From NCBI RefSeq assembly GCF_029846115.1, contig NZ_JARVZZ010000001.1, forward strand, positions 4,650,001 through 4,714,000: 64,000 bases of DNA, written 5' to 3'. This DNA is from Serratia marcescens. GTDB taxonomy: Bacteria > Pseudomonadota > Gammaproteobacteria > Enterobacterales > Enterobacteriaceae. A program made the translations under genes and the position numbers. Below the pieces are notes generated by a model, which saw nothing but the letters and a program-made list of their open reading frames with translations, made no database searches and had not been told where the DNA came from. Positions 35,780-45,976 of this stretch are shown piece by piece; position 1 is the first letter of the stretch; the number at the start of each line of letters is the position of its first letter.

Positions 35780-36601
35780 TTAATTATCTTTCTTGCCCAG
35801 CCTACGCATCAGCCATCCACGCAGTGGCTTTTCGGCCGGTGACAAATCGGCAGCGGTGTCCGAAGCGATATCCGGTACGTTTTCCTGCGCCGCAACATTG
35901 CGCGCATGCTGACAATGCGCCTGATACTCCGCTTCGGTTTGATACAGGTGGGGCTGCCACTTCAGCCAGAAAGCCTTGGCATGCCGCAGGGACTCCCATT
36001 CATTAATCGACCAGGCCACGACGAAAATCGCCATCATCAGATAGGCAAAGAAGAAGAATACTCCCCACAAGGGGCTGTTATCTGTCGCGCTGGCTCCGCT
36101 TTCCGCCAATGGAAACACGCTGATGTAGAATCCCCAAGTGATAGCCAACGCGCTAATGATTAGGAACACAAACAGCGAAACACGCTGGTGTAGCAGCCGG
36201 CAGCCATCCAAGGAAAAAACGTCGTTTTTGTTCGAAGTGAGGGAGGTGCGGCGCAAGAAACAGTTCAGCGCAAGATCGCTCAATGCCACTGGTGCACGAC
36301 CCAGATAATCTACCAGTTGGTGCGCCACCCAGACTGGTAAACGGATGCCGATACTTTCATAGAGTGCTTTGGTTCGCAGCGGCACCATTCCGTTCTGTGG
36401 CCCATCCCGCAACCCCTGAATGCGTGACAGAACAGACTGACGTTTAACATCGCTGACTCGGTCAAACTGGTTATTGCGGCGACTGTCGTAATTCTTTGAC
36501 CAGCGTGAATACCACCATTTTACCACTGAAATAAAAACAGGAAATAATAACGTTAGCGTGGGAATAACAATATCTTTGATATAATTCGTATCAATAGTCA
36601 T
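35780..36601 (-). CDS. Hypothetical membrane protein, three predicted helices
   Basis: The 273-residue protein has an N-terminal anchor helix at residues 8-28 (IKDIVIPTLTLLFPVFISVV), followed by a basic soluble segment (WWYSRWSKNYDSRRNNQFDR). Two helices follow near 142-162 (VSLFVFLIISALAITWGFYI) and 180-200 (LWGVFFFFAYLMMAIFVVAW), and then a charged cytoplasmic-type tail. AAGGACATATATGC precedes the ATG. No catalytic motif or known domain is apparent. The outline resembles single-gene membrane effectors and immunity proteins in accessory regions, but nothing here proves such a role. Confidence 0.65.
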   Translation of the reverse strand: MTIDTNYIKDIVIPTLTLLFPVFISVVKWWYSRWSKNYDSRRNNQFDRVSDVKRQSVLSRIQGLRDGPQNGMVPLRTKALYESIGIRLPVWVAHQLVDYLGRAPVALSDLALNCFLRRTSLTSNKNDVFSLDGCRLLHQRVSLFVFLIISALAITWGFYISVFPLAESGASATDNSPLWGVFFFFAYLMMAIFVVAWSINEWESLRHAKAFWLKWQPHLYQTEAEYQAHCQHARNVAAQENVPDIASDTAADLSPAEKPLRGWLMRRLGKKDN

Positions 36602-36829
36602 GCATATATGTCCTTATATATAAATTGCAGATCATTTATTAGGGATAATGTAATCAATAATGAATGATTGGATAAAGCAAGCTCGCAGACTGTGAGATTT
36701 ATGCCAAAAATGTAATCTATATCGTCTCAATGCGTCTGTAAATCCAGATGGAATAAAAAGTCATAGACACGGCATAACAACGCCGGCATATCGATGCGAC
36801 GGAGAACAAAAACCTCCGTCGCTCATCCC

Positions 36830-37642
36830 TCACCCATACCGCCCGGTAATATAATCCTCGGTGCGGCGCTGGCGCGGCGAGGTGAAAATCGCGTCGGTGT
36901 CGTTGTACTCCACCAGCCGCCCCTGATGAATAAAGGCGGTGTAGTCGGAGACGCGCGCCGCCTGCTGCATGTTGTGCGTCACCAGCACCACGCTATAGCG
37001 CTGCTTCAGGGCGGAAATCAGCTCTTCGATGGTCAGCGTGGAGATCGGATCGAGCGCCGAGGTCGGCTCGTCGAGCAGCAATACCTCCGGCTCGATGGCG
37101 ATGGCGCGCGCGATCACCAGGCGCTGCTGCTGGCCGCTGGACAAGCGGAACGCATTTTCGCGCAGCCGATCCTTCACCTCATGCCACAGCGCGGCGGCGC
37201 GCAGCGAACGTTCCACCGCTTCATCCAGCAAACGCCGGTCGCGCACGCCCTGCAGCCGCAGACCGTACACCACGTTTTCATAGATCGATTTCGGGAACGG
37301 GTTCGGCCGCTGGAACACCATGCCCACCCGCCGCCGCAGCGCCGCCACGTCGATCTGCGCGCCGGAGATCGGCGCGCCGTTCAGCTGCAGCTCGCCCTCG
37401 ATGCGGCAGTTGTCCACCAGATCGTTCATGCGGTTGAAACAGCGCAGCAGCGTCGATTTACCGCAGCCCGAGGGGCCGATCAGGGCCGTCACCCGGTGCT
37501 TCGGAATGCGCAGCGAAATATCGTGCAGCACCTGTTTGTCACCATAAAACAGGTTCAGTCCGTTGACCGCCAGCGCGGTCTGTTCATCGTCGAGATGCTG
37601 GACATCCAGCCGGGGCAAACTGCCTGGCGTCATCAAACCCAT
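36830..37642 (-). CDS. pstB: Phosphate ABC transporter ATP-binding protein PstB
   Basis: PstB is the ATPase of the high-affinity phosphate importer. The 270-residue protein has Walker [21 protein letters not shown], the Q-loop in [20 protein letters not shown], the signature [18 protein letters not shown], Walker [15 protein letters not shown] and the switch His in [15 protein letters not shown]. The PNPFPKS segment is typical of PstB. GGGGAG precedes the ATG, 28 bases after pstA. No phoU or pstS follows, so it is probably a second, divergent Pst system. Confidence 0.93.
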   Translation of the reverse strand: MGLMTPGSLPRLDVQHLDDEQTALAVNGLNLFYGDKQVLHDISLRIPKHRVTALIGPSGCGKSTLLRCFNRMNDLVDNCRIEGELQLNGAPISGAQIDVAALRRRVGMVFQRPNPFPKSIYENVVYGLRLQGVRDRRLLDEAVERSLRAAALWHEVKDRLRENAFRLSSGQQQRLVIARAIAIEPEVLLLDEPTSALDPISTLTIEELISALKQRYSVVLVTHNMQQAARVSDYTAFIHQGRLVEYNDTDAIFTSPRQRRTEDYITGRYG

Positions 37643-37670
37643 TACGCACTCCCCAAAAATAGCGTCATTG

Positions 37671-39320
37671 TTACTGCGACCATGCTCGGTACCGCTCCCT
37701 CAACGAATGGCGGATACCCATCGCCGCCAGATTCAAACTCACCACGATCGTCACCAGCAGGAAGGCGGTGGCGAACACCAGCGGCCGGGCCGCCTCTACG
37801 CTCGGGCTCTGGAATGCCATATCGTAGATCTGGAAGCTCAAATGCATAAACTTCCGTTCCAGGTGCAGATACGGGAAAATCTCGTCCACCGGCAGCACCG
37901 GCACCGACTTCACTACCCCCACCAGCATCAGCGGCGCGGTCTCCCCGGCGGCGCGCGCCACCGCCAGAATCAGGCCGGTCATCATCGCCGGCGCCGCCAT
38001 CGGCAGCACGATGCGCCACAGCGTCTCGGCCCGGCTGGCACCCAGCGCCATCGAACCCTGCCGCAGCGAGGTGGGAATGCGCGACAGCCCTTCCTCGGTG
38101 GCGACGATCACCACCGGCAGCGTCAGCAGCGCCAGCGTCAGCGCCGCCCACAGCACGCCAGGCGTGCCGAAGGTCGGGTTGGGCAAGGATTCAGGATAGA
38201 ACAGCTGATCGAGCGTGCCGCCTATCATATAAACGAAAAAGCCGAGGCCGAAGACGCCGTAGACGATCGAGGGCACGCCGGCCAGGTTGACCACCGCGAT
38301 GCGAATCACCCGCGTCAGCAGATTGTTGCCGGCATACTCGTGCAGATACACCGCCGCGATCACGCCAAACGGCATCACCACGATCGACATCAGGATCACC
38401 ATCAATACCGTGCCGAAAATGGCCGGGAACACCCCGCCTTCGGTATTCGCTTCGCGCGGGCTGTCGGTGAGGAATTTCTTCACCTGTTCGCCCCAGTGTG
38501 CCAGCTTCTCGGTGGTGTTCATGGCGTTCGGGTACCAGGCATCGCGCACCTGGCTGAGCGGAATGGTCAACGTCTGGCCGTGCATGTCGCGCAGCAGCAG
38601 CGCATCGCGCTGGCGATCGCGGTTTAGCCCCGCCAGGCGTTCGGACAGCAGCTGGTATTGCCGCTGCAACTCCAGCCGCTCGGCCTTGATGGCGTCCTGC
38701 GCGCGGGCATCCAGCTTATCGTCGCGCTGCAGGCGCTTTTCCCGCAGCCGCAGCGCGTCAAACTGCTGATTGATGCGCGCCATATCGAGGAATTGAATGT
38801 CGTGCGCCTGGCGCGAGAGCGCGGCGATTTGTGGCAGCCGCTGCTGCAACGCCTGCCCCAGATTGCGGCCGGTCAGCGGTTGCCCATCCTCCAGCAGCCC
38901 CGCCAGATAGCCGTAGGCGGTACCGTGGCTGTCGCGCTCCAGCACCAGCAGGCTGCGCGGCGTGCTTTGGCTGCGGATGTCGCTGGCCAGCAGCGTGCGA
39001 AAATCCTGCCCCTCGCGCTCGCGGTTACCGACCTTGATCAGATAGCGTTCGACGCTCTGCGCCTCGCCCGGCGGCGCCACGCCCGCCTCCGTCAGCTGGC
39101 GGCGCGAAATGCTTTGCTGCTGGTACAGCTCGCCGATCACCGTCACCGGCCCGGCGCCGTTCTGATTCAACTCAAACTGATAAACCGGGCTCGGCCAGAA
39201 ATAACGCATCCCTTGTCCGGCCAGCAGCAACAGAATGCCGATCAGCGCCAACAGGCTGACGGCCACCGAACCGGCGGTCAGCCAAATCCACGGCGACCCG
39301 CTCTTCACCCAGTTCTTCAT
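37671..39320 (-). CDS. pstA: Phosphate ABC transporter permease PstA, long form
   Basis: The 549-residue protein is an inner-membrane permease with an unusually large N-terminal part. TM1 is at residues 12-35. A periplasmic domain of about 250 residues follows, containing a coiled coil near residues 195-240 ([37 protein letters not shown]). The permease core follows from about residue 300, with the EAA-type loop [20 protein letters not shown] then [21 protein letters not shown]. coli PstA has about 296 residues. The start overlaps the pstC stop by four bases. Confidence 0.9.
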   Translation of the reverse strand: MKNWVKSGSPWIWLTAGSVAVSLLALIGILLLLAGQGMRYFWPSPVYQFELNQNGAGPVTVIGELYQQQSISRRQLTEAGVAPPGEAQSVERYLIKVGNREREGQDFRTLLASDIRSQSTPRSLLVLERDSHGTAYGYLAGLLEDGQPLTGRNLGQALQQRLPQIAALSRQAHDIQFLDMARINQQFDALRLREKRLQRDDKLDARAQDAIKAERLELQRQYQLLSERLAGLNRDRQRDALLLRDMHGQTLTIPLSQVRDAWYPNAMNTTEKLAHWGEQVKKFLTDSPREANTEGGVFPAIFGTVLMVILMSIVVMPFGVIAAVYLHEYAGNNLLTRVIRIAVVNLAGVPSIVYGVFGLGFFVYMIGGTLDQLFYPESLPNPTFGTPGVLWAALTLALLTLPVVIVATEEGLSRIPTSLRQGSMALGASRAETLWRIVLPMAAPAMMTGLILAVARAAGETAPLMLVGVVKSVPVLPVDEIFPYLHLERKFMHLSFQIYDMAFQSPSVEAARPLVFATAFLLVTIVVSLNLAAMGIRHSLRERYRAWSQ

Positions 39321-41488
39321 GGCGCCTCCTGATTCGGCGTGTAGCGCTTGCGCAGCCGCAGGCGCACCGCCTCCGCCAGCGTGTTGAACACGAAGGTGAA
39401 GACAAACAACACCAGCGCGGTCAGGAACAGCACGCGGTAATGGCTGCTGCCGGAGACCGCCTCCGGCATTTCAATGGCGATATTGGCCGCCAACGCCCGC
39501 AGCCCCTGGAACAGGCTGCCGTCGATAATCGGCGTGTTGCCGGTGGCCATCAGCACGATCATGGTTTCCCCCACCGCGCGGCCAAAGCCGATCATCAGCG
39601 CGGAGAAAATGCCGGCGCTGGCGGAAGGCAGCACCACCTTGATCACCGTCTGCCATTGGGTGGCGCCCAGCGCCAAAGAGCCCTGGCTCAGGGTGGCCGG
39701 CACGCTGAACAGCGCGTCCTCCGCCAGCGAGAAGATGATCGGCACCAGCGCGAAGCCCATCGCCACGCCCACCACCAGCGCATTGCGCTGGTCGTAATTA
39801 TCCCCCAGCCAGAAATGCAGCGGCTCACCGAACAGCGCCACCTCCAGCTGCGGCCCCAGGCCAAGCGCCAGCCACACCGTCAACGCCAGCAGCGGCAACA
39901 GCAACAGCAGATCGACACCCGACCGGCAGCGCGGCATAAAGCGATGGGTCAACGCGCCGCACAGCAGCACCGCCGCCGCCAGCAGCAGCGGTAACGCCAG
40001 CACCGCCAACAGATACTGCTCGATGATCGGCGCCAGCCAAATGCCGGCCACCAACCCGATCACCACCGTCGGCAGCGCGCCCATCACTTCGATAGCCGGT
40101 TTGATCACCCGCCGCAGCCCCGGCGTCATAAAGTAAGCCGTGTAAATGGCGCCGGCCAGCGCCAAGGGAATGGCGAACAGCATCGCGTAAGCCGCCGCCT
40201 TGAAGGTGCCGAAGATCACCGGCATCAAACTGAATTTGGGTTGGTAGCTGTCTTCGCCGGAGGTGGACTGCCAGACGTAGGCCGGCTGCGGGTAGTTCTC
40301 ATACCACACCTTGCCCCACAGCGAACGCCAGGTGACGTCCGGATACGGGTTGTCGAGCGCATAGCGCTGCCAGCCCTGTGCGCTCTCCAGCAGCAGGCCA
40401 TCGCCACGCGGCGCGAACGCCATCTGCTGCACCTCGGCGCCCAAACGGGTATTCAGCAGCGGCTGCGGTTGAATGGTAGAAAACAGCGAGAAGCCGCCAT
40501 CGGGCCGCAGGGTGGCGAACACCCGGCGATAGGGCTCAGCCACCGTCAGCTCCTGCCCGTCGGCACCATGGTCGAAATGCTGCACCGGCGTCAGGCGCCA
40601 GCGCTGCTCTTTTTCTACTTCGAACCACTCGCGCAGATTGCCGTCGGCGCCCTTGATCAGCAGCGCGCTGCCGCCGGGCAGCGCCGTCATCTGATACGGG
40701 GCATGTTCGCCAAGGGTACGCGTTTCACGCAGCTGCAGCTGCACGCCGTCGATTTCATAACGCGCCAGCCGGTTGCCGGTCAGCAGGTAAAGCTGGCGGC
40801 CATCCGGCGTCAGCACCTGTTGCTCTGCATCCTGTTCCAGCGGCCGCTCGCTGAACTGCGGCGGCCGGTCAGGGCTGAAACGGCCGAACACCAGCCGCCG
40901 ATCGTCGGTCACTCCAGCCAGCAAATACTGCCCGCGATGCGCATCCGCCAGCGACAGCAGTTTCAGCGGCTTGCGCTGTGGATCCAACGCCAATGGCTGC
41001 TGCCCGAGCGGGAACAACCACTGCGGCCGGCCGTTTTCCGCCGTCGCGAAATCCGCACGCGCCACCACCAACCGGCCGTCGGCCTGCGCCAGCGCAAACA
41101 GATCGCGCTCTCCGGCAGCCTGCGCGAGCAGCGCGGGTTTGGCCAGCAGCGTCTGCTGCGCCAGCGGCGTCTGGGCCTGGCCGCTCGGCGCCGGCGTCAG
41201 ACGATAAAATTGCCCCGCGCCCTGCGCGTCGATGCGATAACCTACGCGCTGCTGCACGTCCATACCCAGCGCCAGCGCCGGGGCCGACGCCGCGATCGGC
41301 AACGGCTGCTCCTGCCCAAGCGAGGCCGGTTTGAACAGCGGCAGCACCGCAAACAGCAGATAAACGAAGATCAGCATCAACGTCATCAGCACCATCAGCC
41401 CGGTGGCGGTTACTGCCGCCTGCACGCCGCGGTCGATGCGCCCGCGCAGGCGATCTCGGGGATGTTGGTTTGCTGTCGTCTGTGTCAT
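39317..41488 (-). CDS. pstC: Phosphate ABC transporter permease PstC, long form
   Basis: The 723-residue permease is more than twice the size of E. coli PstC. TM1 lies near residues 27-52 (TGLMVLMTLMLIFVYLLFAV). Residues 55-420 form a periplasmic domain rich in beta strands (repeats such as LKLLSLADAHRGQYLLAGVT), reminiscent of a propeller. The transport core follows (IFGTFKAAAYAMLFAIPLAL; AGIFSALMIGFGRAVGETMI), with the EAA-type loop SQGSLALGATQWQTVIKVVL. Similar large PstC/PstA pairs exist in Vibrio and Pseudomonas. It heads the operon behind three PhoB half-sites and is divergent from ppk. Confidence 0.9.
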   Translation of the reverse strand: MTQTTANQHPRDRLRGRIDRGVQAAVTATGLMVLMTLMLIFVYLLFAVLPLFKPASLGQEQPLPIAASAPALALGMDVQQRVGYRIDAQGAGQFYRLTPAPSGQAQTPLAQQTLLAKPALLAQAAGERDLFALAQADGRLVVARADFATAENGRPQWLFPLGQQPLALDPQRKPLKLLSLADAHRGQYLLAGVTDDRRLVFGRFSPDRPPQFSERPLEQDAEQQVLTPDGRQLYLLTGNRLARYEIDGVQLQLRETRTLGEHAPYQMTALPGGSALLIKGADGNLREWFEVEKEQRWRLTPVQHFDHGADGQELTVAEPYRRVFATLRPDGGFSLFSTIQPQPLLNTRLGAEVQQMAFAPRGDGLLLESAQGWQRYALDNPYPDVTWRSLWGKVWYENYPQPAYVWQSTSGEDSYQPKFSLMPVIFGTFKAAAYAMLFAIPLALAGAIYTAYFMTPGLRRVIKPAIEVMGALPTVVIGLVAGIWLAPIIEQYLLAVLALPLLLAAAVLLCGALTHRFMPRCRSGVDLLLLLPLLALTVWLALGLGPQLEVALFGEPLHFWLGDNYDQRNALVVGVAMGFALVPIIFSLAEDALFSVPATLSQGSLALGATQWQTVIKVVLPSASAGIFSALMIGFGRAVGETMIVLMATGNTPIIDGSLFQGLRALAANIAIEMPEAVSGSSHYRVLFLTALVLFVFTFVFNTLAEAVRLRLRKRYTPNQEAP

Positions 41489-41884
41489 GTGTCTCGCTGT
41501 CGCTGATGTAATCGGACTTGCGCCGTAAGATAACCGGGCATCTTATGTCAGTTTTATGACGTTTGCATGACAAAGTTACCCGCCACAGCCCAGGTTTTTT
41601 ACACTGCAAAAAGACAATATGGCGTGGGTATATTGCTGAAAAATGAACGTAAACACGCTTGATATCTCCAAAAATGAGCCCGCCAATCGTCATTTCACGC
41701 TACTCATTCCACTGCCGGGCATCCCGCCTCGGCGAAAATTTATTGCCGCCGAAAAACGTCGCGCGCCAACGCAATGGATATGTTGGACTTTCCTGTCAAT
41801 CTCTCGCAATAATGATGAAGGACACTAGAGCGGCATCCGGGCGCTGCGTCCCGGATCCTATTCTAAATTTGAACTGGAGTGGCA
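41489..41884. other. pstC-ppk divergent regulatory region
   Basis: No gene of note lies in this 396-base gap. The pstC-proximal side carries the PhoB half-sites. The ppk-proximal side, 41640-41884, should hold the ppk promoter. Short open frames on the plus strand here lack a ribosome-binding site and are not called. Confidence 0.5.
41545..41573 (-). promoter_or_regulatory. Pho box: three PhoB half-sites upstream of pstC
   Basis: On the minus strand TTGTCAT, ACGTCAT and CTGACAT follow one another every 11 bases. That is two overlapping copies of the 18-base Pho box (CTGTCATAWAWCTGTCAT). They end 57 bases before the pstC start and so predict induction by phosphate starvation through PhoBR. 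The site may also serve the divergent ppk-ppx operon. Confidence 0.8.
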
Positions 41885-43948
41885 ATGGGTCAGGAAAAGC
41901 TCTACATCGAAAAAGAACTAAGCTGGTTATCCTTTAATGAACGCGTGTTGCAGGAAGCCGCAGATAAGAGCAATCCCCTGATTGAACGCATGCGTTTTCT
42001 GGGCATTTACTCCAACAACCTCGACGAGTTCTATAAAGTCCGCTTCGCCGATCTCAAACGGCGCATCCTGATCAGCGAAGAGCAAGGCTCCGCCGGCGCC
42101 TCGCGCCACCTGCTGAAAAAGATCCAGGCCAAGGTGCTGAAAACCGATCAGGAGTTCGACAGCCTGTACAACGATCTGCTGCTTGAAATGGCGCGTAACC
42201 AGATCTTCCTGATCAACGAACGCCAGGTGTCCGAGAACCAGCAAATCTGGCTGCGGCAATATTTCAAACAGCATCTGCGCCAGCACATCACACCGATCCT
42301 GATCAACCACGACACCAACCTGGTGCAGTTCTTGAAAGACGATTACACCTATCTGGCGGTGGAGATCATTCGCGGCGCGCGCATCGACTATGCGCTGCTG
42401 GAGATCCCGTCCGACAAGGTGCCGCGCTTCGTCAATCTGCCGCCGGAAGCGCCGCGCCGCCGTAAACCGATGATCCTGCTGGATAACATTCTGCGTTACT
42501 GCCTGGACGATATCTTCAAGGGCTTCTTCGACTACGACGCGCTCAACGCCTATTCGATGAAAATGACCCGCGACGCGGAGTACGATCTGGTCACCGAAAT
42601 GGAATCCAGCCTGTTGGAACTGATGTCCTCCAGCCTGAAACAGCGCCTGACCGCCGAGCCGGTGCGCTTCGTGTATCAGCGCGACATGCCGAACGAAATG
42701 GTGGAACTGCTGCGCGGCAAACTGGGCATCTCCAACTACGATTCGGTGATCGCCGGCGGCCGCTACCACAACTTCAAAGATTTCATCAGTTTCCCGAACG
42801 TCGGCAAGGCCAATCTGGTCAACAAGCCGCTGCCGCGCCTGCGCCACATTTGGTTCGACGGTTTCCGCAACGGCTTCGACGCCATTCGCGAAAAAGACGT
42901 GCTGCTCTACTACCCGTACCACACCTTCGAGCACGTACTGGAATTGCTGCGCCAGGCGTCGTTCGATCCGAGCGTGTTGGCGATCAAGATCAACATCTAC
43001 CGGGTGGCGAAAGATTCGCGCATCATCGAATCGATGATCCACGCCGCGCACAACGGCAAAAAGGTCACGGTGGTGGTCGAGCTGCAGGCACGCTTCGACG
43101 AAGAGGCCAACATTCACTGGGCGAAGCGCCTGACCGAGGCCGGCGTGCACGTGATCTTCTCGGCGCCGGGCCTGAAAATCCACGCCAAACTGTTCCTGAT
43201 TTCGCGCCGTGAAGGCGATGAAATTGTGCGCTATGCTCATATCGGTACCGGCAACTTTAACGAAAAAACCGCGCGCATCTACACCGACTATTCGCTGTTG
43301 ACCGCCGACTCACGCATCACCAACGAGGTGCGCCGGGTATTCAACTTTATCGAGAACCCCTACCGGCCGGTCACCTTCGACAACCTGATGGTGTCGCCGC
43401 AGAACTCGCGCCTGAAGCTGTATGAGCTGATCGACAACGAAATCGCCAACGCCCAGGCCGGGGAACAGGCCGGCATTATGTTGAAAATTAATAATCTGGT
43501 GGATAAAGGGCTGGTAGATCGGTTATATACCGCGTCCGGCGCCGGCGTGAAGATCCGCCTGCTGGTGCGGGGCATGTGTTCCCTGATTCCCAACCTGCCG
43601 GGGATCAGCGACAATATTCAGGTGATCAGCATCGTCGATCGCTTTTTGGAACACGATCGGGTTTACGTTTTCGACAACAAAGGTGACAAACGGGTGTATC
43701 TGTCCTCCGCCGACTGGATGACCCGCAACATAGATTACCGTATCGAAGTGGCGGTATCGCTGCTGGATCCGGCGCTGAAACAGCGCGTTCTGGACATTCT
43801 GGAGATCCTGTTCAGCGATACGGTCAAGGCCCGTTATGTGGATAAAGAACTGAGCAACCAGTACGTGCCGCGCGGCAACCGCCGCAAAGTGCGTGCCCAG
43901 GTGGCTATTTACGAGTATTTAAAAGCTCTGGAACAACCAGGACAGTAG
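41885..43948 (+). CDS. ppk: Polyphosphate kinase Ppk1
   Basis: Ppk1 polymerises the gamma-phosphate of ATP into polyphosphate. From ATG 41885 (GGAG upstream) the protein has 687 residues against 688 in E. coli, starting [20 protein letters not shown]. The phospholipase-D-like catalytic halves are visible. The phospho-histidine lies in [18 protein letters not shown] (near residue 433), preceded by [20 protein letters not shown], and the second His region lies in [20 protein letters not shown]. ppx follows 10 bases on, so synthesis and breakdown of polyphosphate share a transcript. Confidence 0.97.
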   Translation: MGQEKLYIEKELSWLSFNERVLQEAADKSNPLIERMRFLGIYSNNLDEFYKVRFADLKRRILISEEQGSAGASRHLLKKIQAKVLKTDQEFDSLYNDLLLEMARNQIFLINERQVSENQQIWLRQYFKQHLRQHITPILINHDTNLVQFLKDDYTYLAVEIIRGARIDYALLEIPSDKVPRFVNLPPEAPRRRKPMILLDNILRYCLDDIFKGFFDYDALNAYSMKMTRDAEYDLVTEMESSLLELMSSSLKQRLTAEPVRFVYQRDMPNEMVELLRGKLGISNYDSVIAGGRYHNFKDFISFPNVGKANLVNKPLPRLRHIWFDGFRNGFDAIREKDVLLYYPYHTFEHVLELLRQASFDPSVLAIKINIYRVAKDSRIIESMIHAAHNGKKVTVVVELQARFDEEANIHWAKRLTEAGVHVIFSAPGLKIHAKLFLISRREGDEIVRYAHIGTGNFNEKTARIYTDYSLLTADSRITNEVRRVFNFIENPYRPVTFDNLMVSPQNSRLKLYELIDNEIANAQAGEQAGIMLKINNLVDKGLVDRLYTASGAGVKIRLLVRGMCSLIPNLPGISDNIQVISIVDRFLEHDRVYVFDNKGDKRVYLSSADWMTRNIDYRIEVAVSLLDPALKQRVLDILEILFSDTVKARYVDKELSNQYVPRGNRRKVRAQVAIYEYLKALEQPGQ

Positions 43949-43958
43949 GCCAGCAACT

Positions 43959-45509
43959 ATGCCGCTAAAAAACACTGCAACGAACAAACCGCAGGAAATC
44001 GCCGCCATCGACCTCGGGTCGAACAGTTTCCACATGGTGATCGCCCGCGTCGTCAACGGCGCCTTACAGGTATTGGGCCGTTTAAAACAGCGAGTGCATC
44101 TCGCCGACGGATTGGACAGCAACAACGTACTCAGTGAAGAGGCGATAGAGCGCGGCCTGGCCTGCCTGGCCCTGTTTGCCGAACGGCTGCAGGGCTTCCC
44201 GGCGGATAACGTCACCATCGTTGGGACTCACACCCTGCGTCAGGCGGTGAACGCCGAAGTGTTCCTCAAGCGCGCCGCCAAAGTGATCCCCTACCCGATC
44301 GAAATCATCGCCGGCCAGGAAGAAGCGCGTCTGATCTTCATGGGCGTGGAGCACACTCAGCCGGAGAAAGGCCGCAAGCTGGTGATCGACATCGGCGGCG
44401 GCTCTACCGAACTGGTGATCGGCGAAGACTTCGAGCCGCTGCTGGCGGAAAGCCGCCGCATGGGCTGCGTCAGCTTCGCCCAGCTGTTCTTCCCGGGCGG
44501 CGAGATCAGCAAAAACAACTTCCGCCGCGCGCGGCTGGCGGCGGCGCAGAAGCTGGAAACGCTGGCCTGGCAGTACCGCATTCAAGGCTGGCAGTACGCG
44601 CTGGGCGCCTCGGGCACCATCAAAGCCGCCCACGAAGTGCTGGTGGCGATGGGAGAAAAAGACGGCCTCATCACCCTGGATCGCCTGGAAATGCTCGCCG
44701 AACAGGTGCTGCAGTTCAAAAGCTTCGGCTCGCTGAGCCTGCCGGGGCTGTCGGAAGACCGCCAATCGGTGTTCGTGCCGGGGCTGGCTATTCTGTGCGG
44801 CGTGTTCGACGCGCTGGCGATCCGCGATCTGCGCCTGTCCGATGGCGCGCTGCGCGAAGGCGTGCTGTATGAAATGGAAGGCCGTTTCCGCCACCAGGAC
44901 ATCCGCAGCCGCACCGCCAAAAGCCTGGCCGATCACTACAACATCGACCGCGAACAGGCCAAGCGGGTGCTGGAAACCACCGAGCTGCTCTACTCGCAGT
45001 GGATGGCGCAAAACACCAAGCTGGTGCATCCACAGCTGGAGGCCCTGCTGAAATGGGCCGCCATGCTGCACGAAGTGGGGCTGAGCATCAACCACAGCGG
45101 CATGCACCGCCATTCGGCCTACATTCTGCAAAACTCCAATCTGCCTGGCTTCAACCAGGAACAGCAGCTGCTGCTGTCGGCGCTGGTGCGTTTCCACCGC
45201 AAGGCGATCAAGCTTGAAGAGCTGCCGCGCCTCAACCTGTTCAAGAAGAAACACTACCTGCCGCTGATCCAGCTGCTACGCCTGAGCACCCTGCTCAACA
45301 ACCAGCGTCAGTCGACCACCACGCCGGAAACGCTGCGCCTGACCACCGACGACAATCACTGGACGCTGCGCTTCCCGGCCGGCTACCTGGCGCAGAACAA
45401 CCTGGTGCAGCTCGATTTCGAACGCGAGCAGGCCTACTGGAACGACGTCGTCGGCTGGAAGCTGCTGATCGACGAAGAAGGCTCGCAAGACGAACAACGC
45501 TCCGCCTGA
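43959..45509 (+). CDS. ppx: Exopolyphosphatase Ppx
   Basis: Ppx releases terminal phosphate from long-chain polyphosphate and belongs to the GppA/Ppx actin-fold family. The 516-residue protein has [20 protein letters not shown] (phosphate-1 loop, residues 9-28), [20 protein letters not shown] near 140 (phosphate-2 loop), and a C-terminal HD-like domain around [20 protein letters not shown]. It is the second gene of ppk-ppx, ends at a strong terminator and matches E. coli through the start [11 protein letters not shown] region. Confidence 0.97.
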   Translation: MPLKNTATNKPQEIAAIDLGSNSFHMVIARVVNGALQVLGRLKQRVHLADGLDSNNVLSEEAIERGLACLALFAERLQGFPADNVTIVGTHTLRQAVNAEVFLKRAAKVIPYPIEIIAGQEEARLIFMGVEHTQPEKGRKLVIDIGGGSTELVIGEDFEPLLAESRRMGCVSFAQLFFPGGEISKNNFRRARLAAAQKLETLAWQYRIQGWQYALGASGTIKAAHEVLVAMGEKDGLITLDRLEMLAEQVLQFKSFGSLSLPGLSEDRQSVFVPGLAILCGVFDALAIRDLRLSDGALREGVLYEMEGRFRHQDIRSRTAKSLADHYNIDREQAKRVLETTELLYSQWMAQNTKLVHPQLEALLKWAAMLHEVGLSINHSGMHRHSAYILQNSNLPGFNQEQQLLLSALVRFHRKAIKLEELPRLNLFKKKHYLPLIQLLRLSTLLNNQRQSTTTPETLRLTTDDNHWTLRFPAGYLAQNNLVQLDFEREQAYWNDVVGWKLLIDEEGSQDEQRSA

Positions 45510-45516
45510 TCCCCCG

Positions 45517-45541
45517 CCCCCTGCCTGCCAGGGGGTTTTTC
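45517..45541 (+). terminator. Terminator after ppx
   Basis: CCCCCTG and CAGGGGG pair around CCTGC and are followed by five T. Confidence 0.9.
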
Positions 45542-45690
45542 TTTCCGCCCTCACCCCGTCAACCTAAACGAAACCCTAATGTGCCGTGCCGCACGCCGGA
45601 AAAAAATGGACAACTTTTGTCATCAGCGCCTAAAATCCGGTTACAAATTCTCGAGCGAATAACACAGGACACCGGCATACCGGGTGATAT

Positions 45691-45873
45691 ATGCGCAAGA
45701 AAACCACCGGACAGATGACGAAGATAGTGTTGTTTATCAGCTTTATCATTTTAGTCGGCCGACTGCTGTACGCCGCCGTGGTGGCGGTGCCTCATCATCA
45801 GGAAAAAAAGCAGGCCGCTGCGCAAAACGCCGCCGAAGTCAGCGCGCCGCAACAGGACGCCTCCTCTGAATAA
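45691..45873 (+). CDS. yfgG: YfgG-family small membrane protein
   Basis: The 60-residue protein has one transmembrane helix at residues 12-31 (IVLFISFIILVGRLLYAAVV) flanked by basic residues, then a His pair (VPHHQEKKQ) and an Ala/Gln tail. Its outline and position next to ppx match E. coli YfgG (RMTRIVLLISFIFFFGRFIY then HHQSKK), a small protein linked to nickel and cobalt tolerance. The likely role is at the inner membrane; the mechanism is unknown. Confidence 0.82.
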   Translation: MRKKTTGQMTKIVLFISFIILVGRLLYAAVVAVPHHQEKKQAAAQNAAEVSAPQQDASSE

Positions 45874-45976
45874 CCGCTGCGCCCCGTCCGTTTCATAAAA
45901 ATGACTCCGGCACTCGCTATGCTCTATCTTTTAATGAGCCTGCGTCAGGAACGCCGAGCGCCCGTTAAGGAACACC

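Noticed and set aside
41927..43240. 437-residue open frame antisense to ppk
   Set aside because: Composition typical of an antisense shadow; ppk is intact on the other strand.
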